Positions 1 to 6,773 of a stretch of DNA of 36,130 bases are shown here, one piece after another. Source of the stretch: Pseudomonas sp. R5(2019) (lineage in GTDB: Bacteria > Pseudomonadota > Gammaproteobacteria > Pseudomonadales > Pseudomonadaceae); NCBI RefSeq assembly GCF_009905435.1, contig NZ_JAAAMT010000053.1:1-36130 (forward strand), given 5' to 3'. The notes under the pieces were generated by a model, which was not told the DNA's origin, did not search any database, and saw nothing but the letters and a program-made list of their open reading frames with translations. The translations under genes were made by a program, and so were the position numbers. Numbering within the stretch: position 1 is the first letter of the stretch; each line of letters starts with the position of its first letter.

Positions 1-52
1 GAAGCAGCATCTTCAGCAATGCGGCTTTGCGTTCAGGTGAATAGTACGGCAC
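1..52 (-). CDS. Transposase OrfA-like protein, N-terminal 17 residues only
   Basis: This partial gene starts at a GTG at 52 and continues beyond the left edge. Only 17 residues are visible (MPYYSPERKAALLKMLL). The PYYSPERKA pattern resembles the start of helix-turn-helix transposase subunits in IS3-family elements of Pseudomonas. A purine-rich stretch lies upstream but no textbook ribosome site. The family call is from memory and the visible part is too short to be sure. Confidence 0.45.
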   Translation of the reverse strand, partial: MPYYSPERKAALLKMLL

Positions 53-120
53 GACCAGTCTCTTTCCGCCCCCGATATGCTTTTTCAGGAAAAACCGGAG
101 AGGCGACAACTATCCTGACA
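1..120 (-). mobile_element. End of an insertion sequence (probably IS3 family), truncated by the window edge
   Basis: A GTG codon at 52 opens a minus-strand frame reading MPYYSPERKAALLKMLL before leaving the window. From memory this resembles the start of OrfA-type transposases of IS3/IS911-like elements, which begin with a short basic segment before a helix-turn-helix. About 50-70 bases upstream the minus strand reads TGTCAGGATAGTTGTCGCC (complement of 102-120), a plausible IS tip. The exact end and any target duplication cannot be fixed because the other end is outside the window. It lies just downstream of the last early-operon gene, so it apparently inserted at the left flank of the phage region. 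Confidence 0.5.
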
Positions 121-175
121 CCGGGGGAGGGATGTGACCTCGAGGACATCCCTTTCCCGCATGAAACGATCCAAC

Positions 176-439
176 TTACTCACACTTTCCCCCCTTTCGC
201 TTCTGAAACCGTGTGGCTTGGCCTCGCACACCATCGAATCGGCCTGAGAGTGGGCTAGCCCAAAACGTCTGATTTTTCTTCACTCCAAGAGCCTTTGCTT
301 TGCTATGTACAGCACTCAGGGGCCGATCGAGGCGAGCCGCGACGTCGACGGTGGCGAGATCTGGATAAAGGTTCTCAAGCAGTGCGACTTCGTGGGTGGT
401 CCAAAAACGCCTGGACCGGATTCTTCCTGCTGCCGACAT
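176..439 (-). CDS. Small Myb/SANT-like or GcrA-like DNA-binding phage protein
   Basis: An 87-residue basic protein and the last gene of the leftward early operon. Residues about 10-52 read like one Myb/SANT-type helix-turn-helix: RRFWTTHEVALLENLYPDL, then a turn and DRPLSAVHSKAKALGV. That pattern (a Trp and acidic first helix, then a recognition helix with SAVHSKA) is known from small phage DNA-binding proteins and from domains attached to HNH endonucleases. No HNH residues are present, so DNA binding is all that can be inferred. The start lies 2 bases after the stop of the upstream gene, consistent with translational coupling. Target and role are unknown. Confidence 0.65.
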   Translation of the reverse strand: MSAAGRIRSRRFWTTHEVALLENLYPDLATVDVAARLDRPLSAVHSKAKALGVKKNQTFWASPLSGRFDGVRGQATRFQKRKGGKCE

Positions 440-441
440 GG

Positions 442-885
442 TCAGGCTTCCTTCGCGACTGTTAATTCAGTCAGTTCGACTTCGTAATAACCAGGCACGT
501 CCACTTCGGCGCCGATCACCCGCATGCCGCACCAGCCGTATGGTTGCTCGTCCGCCTCGCAGCCTCCAAAACCCTCGGCGCTGTGCAGGTCATGGGTCCA
601 GCTGGCCCCCGGGTTTTCACCGAACACGTTTTTGAAAGTCGGGGTGAAACCTGCTCCGCCTTGCTCGAGCATGATCCTGATCATGGTAGAGCCGGCCAGT
701 CGGATCGCGACGCGTATGACATCACCGCCTTCATCCATCAGCCTGGTTTGCTCGTTGGAAAGATAGTTGTTGATCATTGCTGCCCGGTCAGGCGTCAACA
801 CATCGAGGTTGACCTCGAGCAGCACCTCGTAGTCTTTCCAGGATTCACTCACTTTGAAGCGCTTGATATTAGTTTGCTCAGACAT
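442..885 (-). CDS. Phage protein, DUF2528-like
   Basis: A 147-residue acidic protein. The N-terminal segment (SESWKDYEVLLEVNLDVLTPDRA) and the later SAEGFGGCEADEQPYGWCG and PGYYEVELTEL stretches match my memory of DUF2528, a family of unknown function found in Pseudomonas and other proteobacterial prophages. There is no signal peptide or membrane segment, so it should be cytoplasmic. Its start overlaps the end of the preceding gene by 8 bases and its stop lies 2 bases before the next gene, so it is an internal cistron of the early operon. No activity is known to me. Confidence 0.7.
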   Translation of the reverse strand: MSEQTNIKRFKVSESWKDYEVLLEVNLDVLTPDRAAMINNYLSNEQTRLMDEGGDVIRVAIRLAGSTMIRIMLEQGGAGFTPTFKNVFGENPGASWTHDLHSAEGFGGCEADEQPYGWCGMRVIGAEVDVPGYYEVELTELTVAKEA

Positions 886-1159
886 GATTTCGGTCCTGCA
901 GCTGCTTGGTGGTGGTCATCGGGTTGGCGAGTACCTGGGCTACGACAAGCGCGTCGAGCTCGCTCAGGTCGCCTTGGGCATGAGCCATAGTGGTAAGGCA
1001 TTCGAGGCGGATCCGCGCATCGGGAGTTTTCCGCACCTGGTAGTCGAACAAAGCTGTTCCGACGATCCGGATAGCCATCAGATGCCGCGCCGCTTGTGCG
1101 CCTTCGCCGGTCAATGTGATAGCCTTCGGATCGCTGCTGCTTTGGTGCTGTGCTTGCAT
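878..1159 (-). CDS. Small hypothetical phage protein (early operon)
   Basis: A 93-residue protein beginning MQAQHQSSSDP. The ATG at 1159 was chosen over an upstream in-frame start (1210) because AAGGAG sits just before it at good spacing. The body is mostly helical (TGEGAQAARHLMAIRIVGTALFDYQVRK; LSELDALVVAQVLANPM), without a recognisable catalytic motif, membrane segment or cysteine cluster. It overlaps the DUF2528-like gene by 8 bases. I do not recognise the family. Confidence 0.6.
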   Translation of the reverse strand: MQAQHQSSSDPKAITLTGEGAQAARHLMAIRIVGTALFDYQVRKTPDARIRLECLTTMAHAQGDLSELDALVVAQVLANPMTTTKQLQDRNHV

Positions 1160-1225
1160 GGTGTTGCTCCTTTCAGTAGTTGGTGTCGGGGAGGGCCAAC
1201 TCCTCGACACCTCTTCATTTCCGGC

Positions 1226-1540
1226 TTAGCCGGCGCTCTGTTCACTCGGAATCTTTCGCACCAGGTGAAGCACCAGGTTCTCCAGCTCCACTACTTCGTC
1301 TGTCTCTGATTGCCATTCCAATGCGGCCTGGATCTGTTCCACGCTGCACTCAAGCACCAAAATTTCCCGCTGCCCATCCGCAGCACGTACCTCAAGGATC
1401 TCGATCAGGCCCGCAGCGCCATACGCTTCCGCGTGTACGGTTTTATTGGCTTCGCCGAACCAGTCCTGAAGCTCTTTCACGTAACGCAGTCGTCTCGTTG
1501 CTCCGTCCCGTCCGGCGCCGGTGATGACTTGGATATGCAT
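1226..1540 (-). CDS. Small hypothetical phage protein (early operon)
   Basis: A 104-residue protein beginning MHIQVITGAGRDG. The ATG at 1540 has GAGGG upstream; the frame extends to 1618, but that would overlap the end of the primase gene and adds a Pro/Arg-rich stretch of poor quality. The sequence has alternating beta-like and helical segments (IQVITGAG; GLIEILEVRAADGQREILVLECS) and ends in an acidic helix. No domain is recognised. It lies 25 bases after the primase-helicase gene in the same operon. Confidence 0.6.
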   Translation of the reverse strand: MHIQVITGAGRDGATRRLRYVKELQDWFGEANKTVHAEAYGAAGLIEILEVRAADGQREILVLECSVEQIQAALEWQSETDEVVELENLVLHLVRKIPSEQSAG

Positions 1541-1565
1541 AGGTGTTTCCCTCAATTGGTGACGA

Positions 1566-4259
1566 TCAGGCGGCCTGGAATATCCAGCACCGCACGGTTT
1601 TCGGTTTGTCGGCGGCATCGGTATCCCATGCCGAGCAGACGTTTTTGTTGGTCTCCACGAACTTGGGGCACTTGCTGGTTTTAAGGTGGCGTTTGAGCTC
1701 AGTCAGGTCCGGGACTTTCTGGCGTTTCTCTGCGGCTTCCTTGGCGAAGTCGTTGAGGTTCACCGCGATCAGGCCGTCATTGCGGGAGTGGTTGAGCCCA
1801 CCTGCAGTGCTGTTCAAGTACTCGTACAGCTCCCAGAACTCGACGACGATCGGGTGATCAGCATTGATCGCCAGCTGGCGGTCCTTGGCCATGTTCTGAA
1901 TCTCGGTGTGAGCCGCTTCCACTTGGTGCTTTTTCAGCGGGATAACGTGCACCAGGGCGTCGACCAAGGCGTGCAGCTGGGCGTGATTCTTCGCGATCCG
2001 GACGGTGCGGATCTCGGGTAGGGCCAGCAGCTGCTGTTCGTATTTGGGCCCCTTTTCGCGGACGGTCTCCATCACCATGCTTTCCTTCATGGTGGACTTG
2101 ACCAGGAACCCACTAACGCGGTCGACCGGCATACGTTCGAGCTTTTCCACCAGCAATTTGGTTTGCGGCGTCTGCCCGTCCTTCGTCATGGCGATGTGCA
2201 CTAGGCGTTGCAGAATGGGTTCGGAAGCGTTCACCGCGTGGTTCTGGCCGATGACCACAGCGCCACGGAAAGGAGGTTCGCGGGTATCGTTGCCGTTGTT
2301 CTTCACACCGGTGGAGCGGACGCTGCGGCCGTTGTAGGCGGTTTTCAGTTCGTCCCAGTCGTACTGTTTGGTTTGGCTGCCATCGGTCTTTTCCCGCTCC
2401 GATTCGATCAGCACCACCGGCAGATTGCCAACCTGGGCGAAGTTACGTGCTCGAGCAACTGGGGTGCCCTTGGTTGGGTCGAAACCCTCGTAGTCGATAC
2501 GACCGCAGAGCTTCCATAGGAACTCGATCAGCGTGGACTTACCGGCGCCTGGCTCACCGATGATTTCCATGAAGGGGTAGCTTTTCTGGTGCTGCCGGAT
2601 CTGCTCGGCGAACAGCGAACCGAACCAGAAGGCGAGTGCGACCAGGCCTTTGGCGCCGAAACATTCCCAGATGATCTCCAGCCACTCGGTGTCGAACTTC
2701 TGTAGGTCTGTGTTCAGGTTGAGGATTACCGACTGGCTGAGGGTTTTGATGCTCAACCGATCCATGTCGAAGAAATCTTCCTCGTTCAGCTTGAACACCT
2801 TGCCGTCGCGCACCGCCACGTCGCCGTAGACGTACGCGCCGTGCTCACGGGTGTAGCCGGTGAAGTCGATGGTCTGCACGGTCTTGAGGGCGTCGGTTTG
2901 CTGCTCAATGAAGGCGTCCAGCTGCTGGGTAGTGCCGGTGAACATCCCGCCCGGGGCAATGCCGAGCAGGCGCTTCTTGAACTCAGCAGACGAGGCGATC
3001 TGCGAACTGGTGAAGGTGTTCTTGATCGGCGCCGCATCGTGGGCGAACGTGATCCGGAAGTAGTACCAGGACTCGTCGGTGAGCTTGTTCTCCTGGTAGT
3101 ACAGGGCCTTGGGGTTGCAGGTGGCAATGCGCTGCAGCGCGCCGCACTGCTGCATGGCCTTGGCTCGCATCTGTTTGTCGTTTAGCAACTGGTCTTCTTG
3201 GTGCTCGCTGTCCTCGAGTTCCCGCATTGCCTTGTTGTACTTTTCCAGGTCCATCTTGAACCAGTACAGGCGGTTTCCGAACTCCAGGTGGAATTCGCTG
3301 CGGCGCTTCCAGTCGAACATCACCAAGGCCTTTTCGGTGGCGTTCTCGGCGATCAGCAGGGCGCCGTTGTGGCGCGCAATGGTGATGTCCTTGTCGAACT
3401 GAGCATCTCGCTTCTCGCCTTCGTCCAGGAACTGCCAACGCTGGTGCAGATCGTTCCAGTCGATCTTGCGGTTGTCCCGCTGGGGGATCTGTGCCGCTTC
3501 GCATGTAAAGCCCAATTCACGGGCCATGCGGACCCAGCGCTTCGTGTAAGCGTGTGCGCCTGGTTCGTTATCCAGCGCCCAGACCAGTTTCGGCAGATTG
3601 CCCGAACGAGCTGCCACAAGCGCCTGCAGGGATTCGGCCGGGAATGCGTTAGAGGACATTGCCGAAACGGCGGCGATGTTGTGGTGCACCAGGGCAATGG
3701 CGTCGAAGATGCCCTCGACAATCCAGATCTCCTTCACCTCGAGCACGTCGACGCATGGTGGGCACCACCACACGCCGCGATAACTGTCACCTGGTGCGAA
3801 GCGTGCCTTCATCTTGCCGAAGCGTGCAGGCTTGTCGATCAGGCGTTCCCAGTAGCCACCTTTTTCCAGGGCAAAGCGCACGGTCGCGCTGCCGGCGTTG
3901 TGTTGGGCCGAGTAGTAGGCTTCCTGGGTGAACCAACCCGCGATCAGCTCGTATTTGAATCCGCGATGGAACTCTAGGTATGCACGGGCTGTAGCTGTTG
4001 GTTCGTTTTCAGTTGCCGGCGCGCGCTTGCTCCAGTCTTCGAACAGGTCGTCGTAGATCTCTTTGACGTGCATGGTGTGGCCGCACTTCTCCGACCGGCC
4101 GCAGATCACTAGCCATGGTTTGTCGTGCCGGGAGTACAGCTCGCGCTTGTGACACTTGGGGCATTCGCCACCGCGCATGTAGTCGGTACCGGTACGGTGT
4201 TTCAGGCCGTAGTCGTGCTCGAGGCGCTGCAGGACGTCGTGACGCAGATCGTCTCTCAT
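1566..4259 (-). CDS. Phage replicative primase-helicase (zinc finger, Toprim, AAA ATPase)
   Basis: An 897-residue protein likely to prime and unwind phage DNA. At the N terminus a zinc-ribbon (C33, C36, C53, C59) precedes a Toprim domain with the glutamate motif IVEGIFDAIA (180-189) and the acidic motif WALDNEPG (227-234). The C-terminal half has a Walker A box GEPGAGKST (568-576) and a beta-strand ending in acidic residues (PVVLIESER, about 614-622) fitting Walker B. This layout matches bifunctional primase-helicases of Pseudomonas P2-like phages rather than P2 gpA, a rolling-circle nickase, so replication probably differs from that of P2. Its start lies 2 bases after the stop of the small upstream gene, so translation is probably coupled. 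Confidence 0.85.
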   Translation of the reverse strand: MRDDLRHDVLQRLEHDYGLKHRTGTDYMRGGECPKCHKRELYSRHDKPWLVICGRSEKCGHTMHVKEIYDDLFEDWSKRAPATENEPTATARAYLEFHRGFKYELIAGWFTQEAYYSAQHNAGSATVRFALEKGGYWERLIDKPARFGKMKARFAPGDSYRGVWWCPPCVDVLEVKEIWIVEGIFDAIALVHHNIAAVSAMSSNAFPAESLQALVAARSGNLPKLVWALDNEPGAHAYTKRWVRMARELGFTCEAAQIPQRDNRKIDWNDLHQRWQFLDEGEKRDAQFDKDITIARHNGALLIAENATEKALVMFDWKRRSEFHLEFGNRLYWFKMDLEKYNKAMRELEDSEHQEDQLLNDKQMRAKAMQQCGALQRIATCNPKALYYQENKLTDESWYYFRITFAHDAAPIKNTFTSSQIASSAEFKKRLLGIAPGGMFTGTTQQLDAFIEQQTDALKTVQTIDFTGYTREHGAYVYGDVAVRDGKVFKLNEEDFFDMDRLSIKTLSQSVILNLNTDLQKFDTEWLEIIWECFGAKGLVALAFWFGSLFAEQIRQHQKSYPFMEIIGEPGAGKSTLIEFLWKLCGRIDYEGFDPTKGTPVARARNFAQVGNLPVVLIESEREKTDGSQTKQYDWDELKTAYNGRSVRSTGVKNNGNDTREPPFRGAVVIGQNHAVNASEPILQRLVHIAMTKDGQTPQTKLLVEKLERMPVDRVSGFLVKSTMKESMVMETVREKGPKYEQQLLALPEIRTVRIAKNHAQLHALVDALVHVIPLKKHQVEAAHTEIQNMAKDRQLAINADHPIVVEFWELYEYLNSTAGGLNHSRNDGLIAVNLNDFAKEAAEKRQKVPDLTELKRHLKTSKCPKFVETNKNVCSAWDTDAADKPKTVRCWIFQAA

Positions 4260-4261
4260 AT

Positions 4262-4495
4262 TTATTTCACTGCTTTAAGGCTGAGGGATAGGGCCGCCAT
4301 CAGGCTTTTCTGGGCTGCCATCACTGGGGATCTTTCGAGGATCAATTCGTGTCGTACGTCCTCAGGGACGAAGCGATATTCGTCTGCGTACCAGTGTTCA
4401 TTCAGGCTCATCAGGTACTGCGCACGCACGGCAGCTCGCAGCGCTTTGGCCTGGGCCGAAGGCATTGTGGTGGTGACAATTACGGCGTTTCCCAT
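4262..4495 (-). CDS. Small hypothetical phage protein upstream of primase
   Basis: A 77-residue protein starting MGNAVIVTTTMPSAQ. GAGG lies about 7 bases before the ATG at 4495, which favours it over the in-frame upstream ATGs (4510, 4534). The sequence is mostly helical, with an aromatic middle (SLNEHWYADEYRF) and a Leu/Ala-rich C terminus. It is tightly coupled to the primase gene, whose ATG follows its TAA after 2 bases. No family is recognised. Confidence 0.6.
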   Translation of the reverse strand: MGNAVIVTTTMPSAQAKALRAAVRAQYLMSLNEHWYADEYRFVPEDVRHELILERSPVMAAQKSLMAALSLSLKAVK

Positions 4496-4567
4496 GTGAA
4501 ACCTCGGCATCAGGCAAAGCTCACCCAAACCCACGGCAAGTAGGCTCAGGACATTGGTAAAGGGGTG

Positions 4568-4930
4568 TTAGGTAGCGGGGGTGATGCGTGTTCCGTGGCC
4601 GGCAGCAATCAGGTGTTCATAGATCAGGTGAACCGGTACTGACCAGGCGCAGCCTCGGACGGGATCAGTGATGACTACGTTTCTTGCATCACATGATTTG
4701 AGGTCGAGGCGCTGGCGAACTTGTATTTCTGCGAGATCGATAAAGGCCTTGCACGTTAGGTGCACGGCCAGCGAGTGCGCTACTTCGAAGCTATCAATCA
4801 GGTGATTGATCGTCCGGTCCATGAACTGGCTCGGTTCGCCCAGGTGCTCGCCATGGTGACGCTCGAGGAACGCCAGTGCGGCAGCGCGAATGGTGTCCTG
4901 ATAATCCATATCCGTGGAGACGTTGTTCAT
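4568..4930 (-). CDS. Hypothetical phage protein (early operon)
   Basis: A 120-residue protein, MNNVSTDMDYQDTIRAAALAF at its start, rich in His and helix-forming residues (ERHHGEHLGEP; LIDSFEVAHSLAVHL). The C-terminal part (DPVRGCAWSVPVHLIYEHL) looks like a small alpha/beta fold. The ATG overlaps the stop of the YmfL-like gene as ATGA, so the two are translationally coupled. It is typical of unassigned genes between the regulators and the replication gene. No function can be given. Confidence 0.6.
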   Translation of the reverse strand: MNNVSTDMDYQDTIRAAALAFLERHHGEHLGEPSQFMDRTINHLIDSFEVAHSLAVHLTCKAFIDLAEIQVRQRLDLKSCDARNVVITDPVRGCAWSVPVHLIYEHLIAAGHGTRITPAT

Positions 4931-5406
4931 TTGGATTTCCCCGACTTCGAAGCGTGCAGTTGGATAACAGCGAGAACCTCGGCATGTCGGGCCGCCAGAT
5001 GCAGCGAGTCGGCATGTAGGATCGCTTCAGCCTCGGCCTCGCTAATAATCTCGTCTTTCAATGCCTCGGCAATGAGGTGGTCGACGGTGCCCTTCTTGGC
5101 TGCGGCCTGGACGCACCGGGTGTACATTTCGACGTTATCCAGCGAATCAGGCTCGGCTACGGGAACAAACATGCCGCCATACATGGCTGCGATGTATTCG
5201 GGTAAATGTGTGGTCCCTGCCTCGAGCTCGAGCTGATAGATCTGTACATCAGTCAGCGGACGGCTGTTGTTGTTCTCATAGGCATGGTTATCGAACTTCT
5301 TGAGCGAAAGACCAATGCGAGCCGCTGCACATTCGCGTCCACCTGAGTAGGCGCAAATAATTGCACTGACAACTTGTCGACGAGTTTTTAGAACTGAACT
5401 TTTCAT
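4927..5406 (-). CDS. YmfL-like phage regulatory protein (CII-like position)
   Basis: A protein of about 159 residues whose N-terminal half resembles the YmfL family of putative prophage regulators: a conserved GGRECAAARIGLSLKKFDNH stretch, then YENN and LTDVQIYQLELEAGTTHLPEY. These proteins have a lambda-repressor-like fold and sit where CII-type regulators are found. The C-terminal half is helical and acidic (KDEIISEAEAEAILHADSL). The ATG at 5406 is preferred; an alternative ATG at 5436 overlaps the stop of the upstream gene by one base and would add 10 residues. It is the second gene after the leftward promoter, so it may adjust the lysis-lysogeny decision. Confidence 0.7.
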   Translation of the reverse strand: MKSSVLKTRRQVVSAIICAYSGGRECAAARIGLSLKKFDNHAYENNNSRPLTDVQIYQLELEAGTTHLPEYIAAMYGGMFVPVAEPDSLDNVEMYTRCVQAAAKKGTVDHLIAEALKDEIISEAEAEAILHADSLHLAARHAEVLAVIQLHASKSGKSK

Positions 5407-5435
5407 GTTCTGCTTTTCCCTGTGGCCCGGTGCCA

Positions 5436-5636
5436 TTACTGTTCGATCACGCCGTCTTTGATCCCCAGCAACACCGCGGCGCGATGTGCCTCCCCACGGC
5501 GACCTTTTTTACGACCGTTCAAAAGGTCGCTGACCAAATTCTTATTCAGCGAGTGAATGCGACAGAACTCCGCAATGCTCATTCCTTTGTGGTCCAGGGC
5601 CTCACGGGCTTGCTCGGGTGTAAGGGTGGCGGGCAT
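5436..5636 (-). CDS. Cro-like DNA-binding protein, BcepMu gp16 family
   Basis: A 66-residue protein whose whole length fits the BcepMu gp16-type phage regulator family. It has the TPEQAREALDHKGMSIAEFCR lead-in, an HTH with SLNKNLVSDLLNGRKKGRRGEAH, and the closing AAVLLGIKDG. It is the first gene of the leftward operon and is divergent from the repressor gene, which is the position of Cro. It probably binds the shared intergenic operators and shuts off repressor synthesis. No strong ribosome site precedes the ATG; the leader is GT/CA-rich. Confidence 0.8.
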   Translation of the reverse strand: MPATLTPEQAREALDHKGMSIAEFCRIHSLNKNLVSDLLNGRKKGRRGEAHRAAVLLGIKDGVIEQ

Positions 5637-5639
5637 AGT

Positions 5640-5674
5640 GTTCGCTCGTGTGCGTTTGTGTGGGTTCGTGTTCG
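5640..5674. promoter_or_regulatory. Candidate operator tract with GTTCG repeats
   Basis: Three copies of GTTCG (5640-5644, 5664-5668, 5670-5674) lie in a GT-rich tract just downstream of the leftward promoter. They are the obvious repeated words in the 87-base gap between the two regulators, so they may be binding sites for the repressor or the Cro-like protein. No clear dyad is visible within each copy, so this is a weak inference. Confidence 0.35.
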
Positions 5675-5684
5675 TACAGCGCCG

Positions 5685-5712
5685 ATTATGACCAATTTAT
5701 TTGTCCTGTAAA
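5685..5712 (-). promoter_or_regulatory. Leftward early promoter (PR-like)
   Basis: On the minus strand, TTTACA (complement of 5707-5712) and CATAAT (complement of 5685-5690) are separated by 16 bases. Each matches the sigma-70 consensus at 5 of 6 positions. Transcription would start near 5678 and run into the Cro-like gene and the whole early operon. The stretch lies between the divergent repressor and Cro-like genes, where a phage switch promoter is expected. Confidence 0.7.
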
Positions 5713-5723
5713 GGGGCTTAAGT

Positions 5724-6092
5724 TTGAAAAAATTGTCATCGAGTGAATTCTCGGAATTGAGTGCGGGCGAATGCTTGCGCGAGGAAAGGACTCGATTGGG
5801 TCTGAAACAAGAGGAAATGGCTCAGATAGGTGGCATAACTCGGAACACTCAAGGTAGCTATGAACGAGACGAGCGACGCCCGGATACTGGCTATTTGAAA
5901 GCCTTGCATGCCGTGGGTCTCGACGTCCTCTACGTTGTCACTGGGGTCCGAACTCCTGCCGAAGTTGGTGAGTTGAGCGAGGATGAAGAAGTGATGGTCA
6001 GGCGGTACCGCAGCCTCCCGCCAGATGACAAAAAATCTATGCGTCGCTTCCTGCAGGCGATCGCGGACGACGTAGCTAAAAGTTCGAATTAA
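5724..6092 (+). CDS. Prophage repressor, XRE-family HTH (CI/C-like)
   Basis: A 122-residue protein with an N-terminal XRE helix-turn-helix at about residues 14-70 (ECLREERTRLGLKQEEMA; ITRNTQGSYERDERRPD; YLKALHAVGLDVLYVVTG). The acidic linker and helical tail (LSEDEEVMVRRYRSLPPDDKKSMRRFL) are typical of short phage repressors that probably dimerise through the C terminus. It has no LexA-type protease domain, so induction by RecA-triggered self-cleavage is unlikely. The start is a TTG at 5724 with AAGGGG about 8 bases upstream. It is the only gene with repressor architecture here and is divergent from the Cro-like gene, so it is the immunity repressor candidate. Confidence 0.85.
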   Translation: MKKLSSSEFSELSAGECLREERTRLGLKQEEMAQIGGITRNTQGSYERDERRPDTGYLKALHAVGLDVLYVVTGVRTPAEVGELSEDEEVMVRRYRSLPPDDKKSMRRFLQAIADDVAKSSN

Positions 6093-6193
6093 CTTGTAAC
6101 AAAGCATGTGCGACATTCGTCGCCCCCCGGTTCTAAAGCCAGTCCCCGCCCCGATAACGTCGATTCAGCAATGCACTTTATGGAGTAGTAAGC

Positions 6194-6379
6194 ATGTTGG
6201 ATCGCACGAGCAACGAGCGCGGCTGCGCGGGAATCACTGAATTTGAATGGCACGCTCTTTCGAAAATTGAACGTCGTCTGGTCGGGCTTTACCGTCAGTT
6301 GAATGAGCAGGACCGAAAGCAACTTCGGCGCCTTACCGAGGCACTGGCGACCATTCCAGAGGAACCGGCAGCCAGTTGA
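6194..6379 (+). CDS. Small protein downstream of the repressor
   Basis: A 61-residue protein with a good GGAG site before the ATG. Its second half (LVGLYRQLNEQDRKQLRRLTEAL) is a charged amphipathic helix resembling the tail of the upstream repressor (VRRYRSLPPDDKKSMRRFLQAI). It contains no HTH, so it could be a partner that forms mixed oligomers with the repressor; that is inference from the similarity only. A strong hairpin follows, ending the rightward immunity transcript. Confidence 0.6.
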   Translation: MLDRTSNERGCAGITEFEWHALSKIERRLVGLYRQLNEQDRKQLRRLTEALATIPEEPAAS

Positions 6380-6421
6380 TTTGCCTGTAAAGCATCAAGC
6401 CGCTCTATTGATGTAAGAGTG

Positions 6422-6448
6422 CGCCGGCCCTTGTGTGGCCGGCGTTTC
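6422..6448 (+). terminator. Terminator between the immunity genes and the convergent ogr-like gene
   Basis: CGCCGGCC (6422-6429) and GGCCGGCG (6437-6444) form a perfect 8-bp stem with a 7-base loop, followed by TTTC. It lies between two convergent transcription units. The T run is short, so efficiency is uncertain. Confidence 0.65.
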
Positions 6449-6457
6449 AGGCCCTAT

Positions 6458-6709
6458 CTATGCCGCGCCCAACTGGGCGAAAATCTCCCGCTGTTTCGCT
6501 TTGGGTAGCTCTCTCAGACGATCAAATATGATTCGATCAACTTGTTCGGAAGACGGTGTCGTTGTATGTGAAAAGGTCACGGTAGACACCCATCTATGCC
6601 CGCAATGTACGGAGCTGCAGGTGTAGTAAATTTTTACGAAATCCCGTGATAGATGATCACTGCCCTTGTTCAACCCCTTGCATCCGCACTCTCTGCAATA
6701 GACCCGCAT
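6458..6709 (-). CDS. ogr: Ogr/Delta-family late transcription activator
   Basis: An 83-residue zinc-binding protein with C5, C8, C31 and C36, which is the CX2C-X22-CX4C spacing of P2 Ogr and P4 Delta. The C-terminal part (ELPKAKQREIFAQL) is helical. Ogr proteins bind upstream of phage late promoters and contact RNA polymerase alpha, turning on head, tail and lysis genes. The ATG at 6709 follows GGGAGGG at good spacing, so the longer frame to 6799 is rejected. It lies downstream of the portal gene on the same strand. I could not find convincing Ogr binding sites in the window. Confidence 0.85.
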   Translation of the reverse strand: MRVYCRECGCKGLNKGSDHLSRDFVKIYYTCSSVHCGHRWVSTVTFSHTTTPSSEQVDRIIFDRLRELPKAKQREIFAQLGAA

Positions 6710-6773
6710 GTGTCCCTCCCCAGGGCAACTGTGTGCCACCATTATGCCATGAAACGTAGTGGAATTCTCCGGT

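Noticed and set aside
3198..3977. 259-residue plus-strand frame inside the primase region
   Set aside because: Antisense to the Toprim part of the primase-helicase and without a ribosome site.
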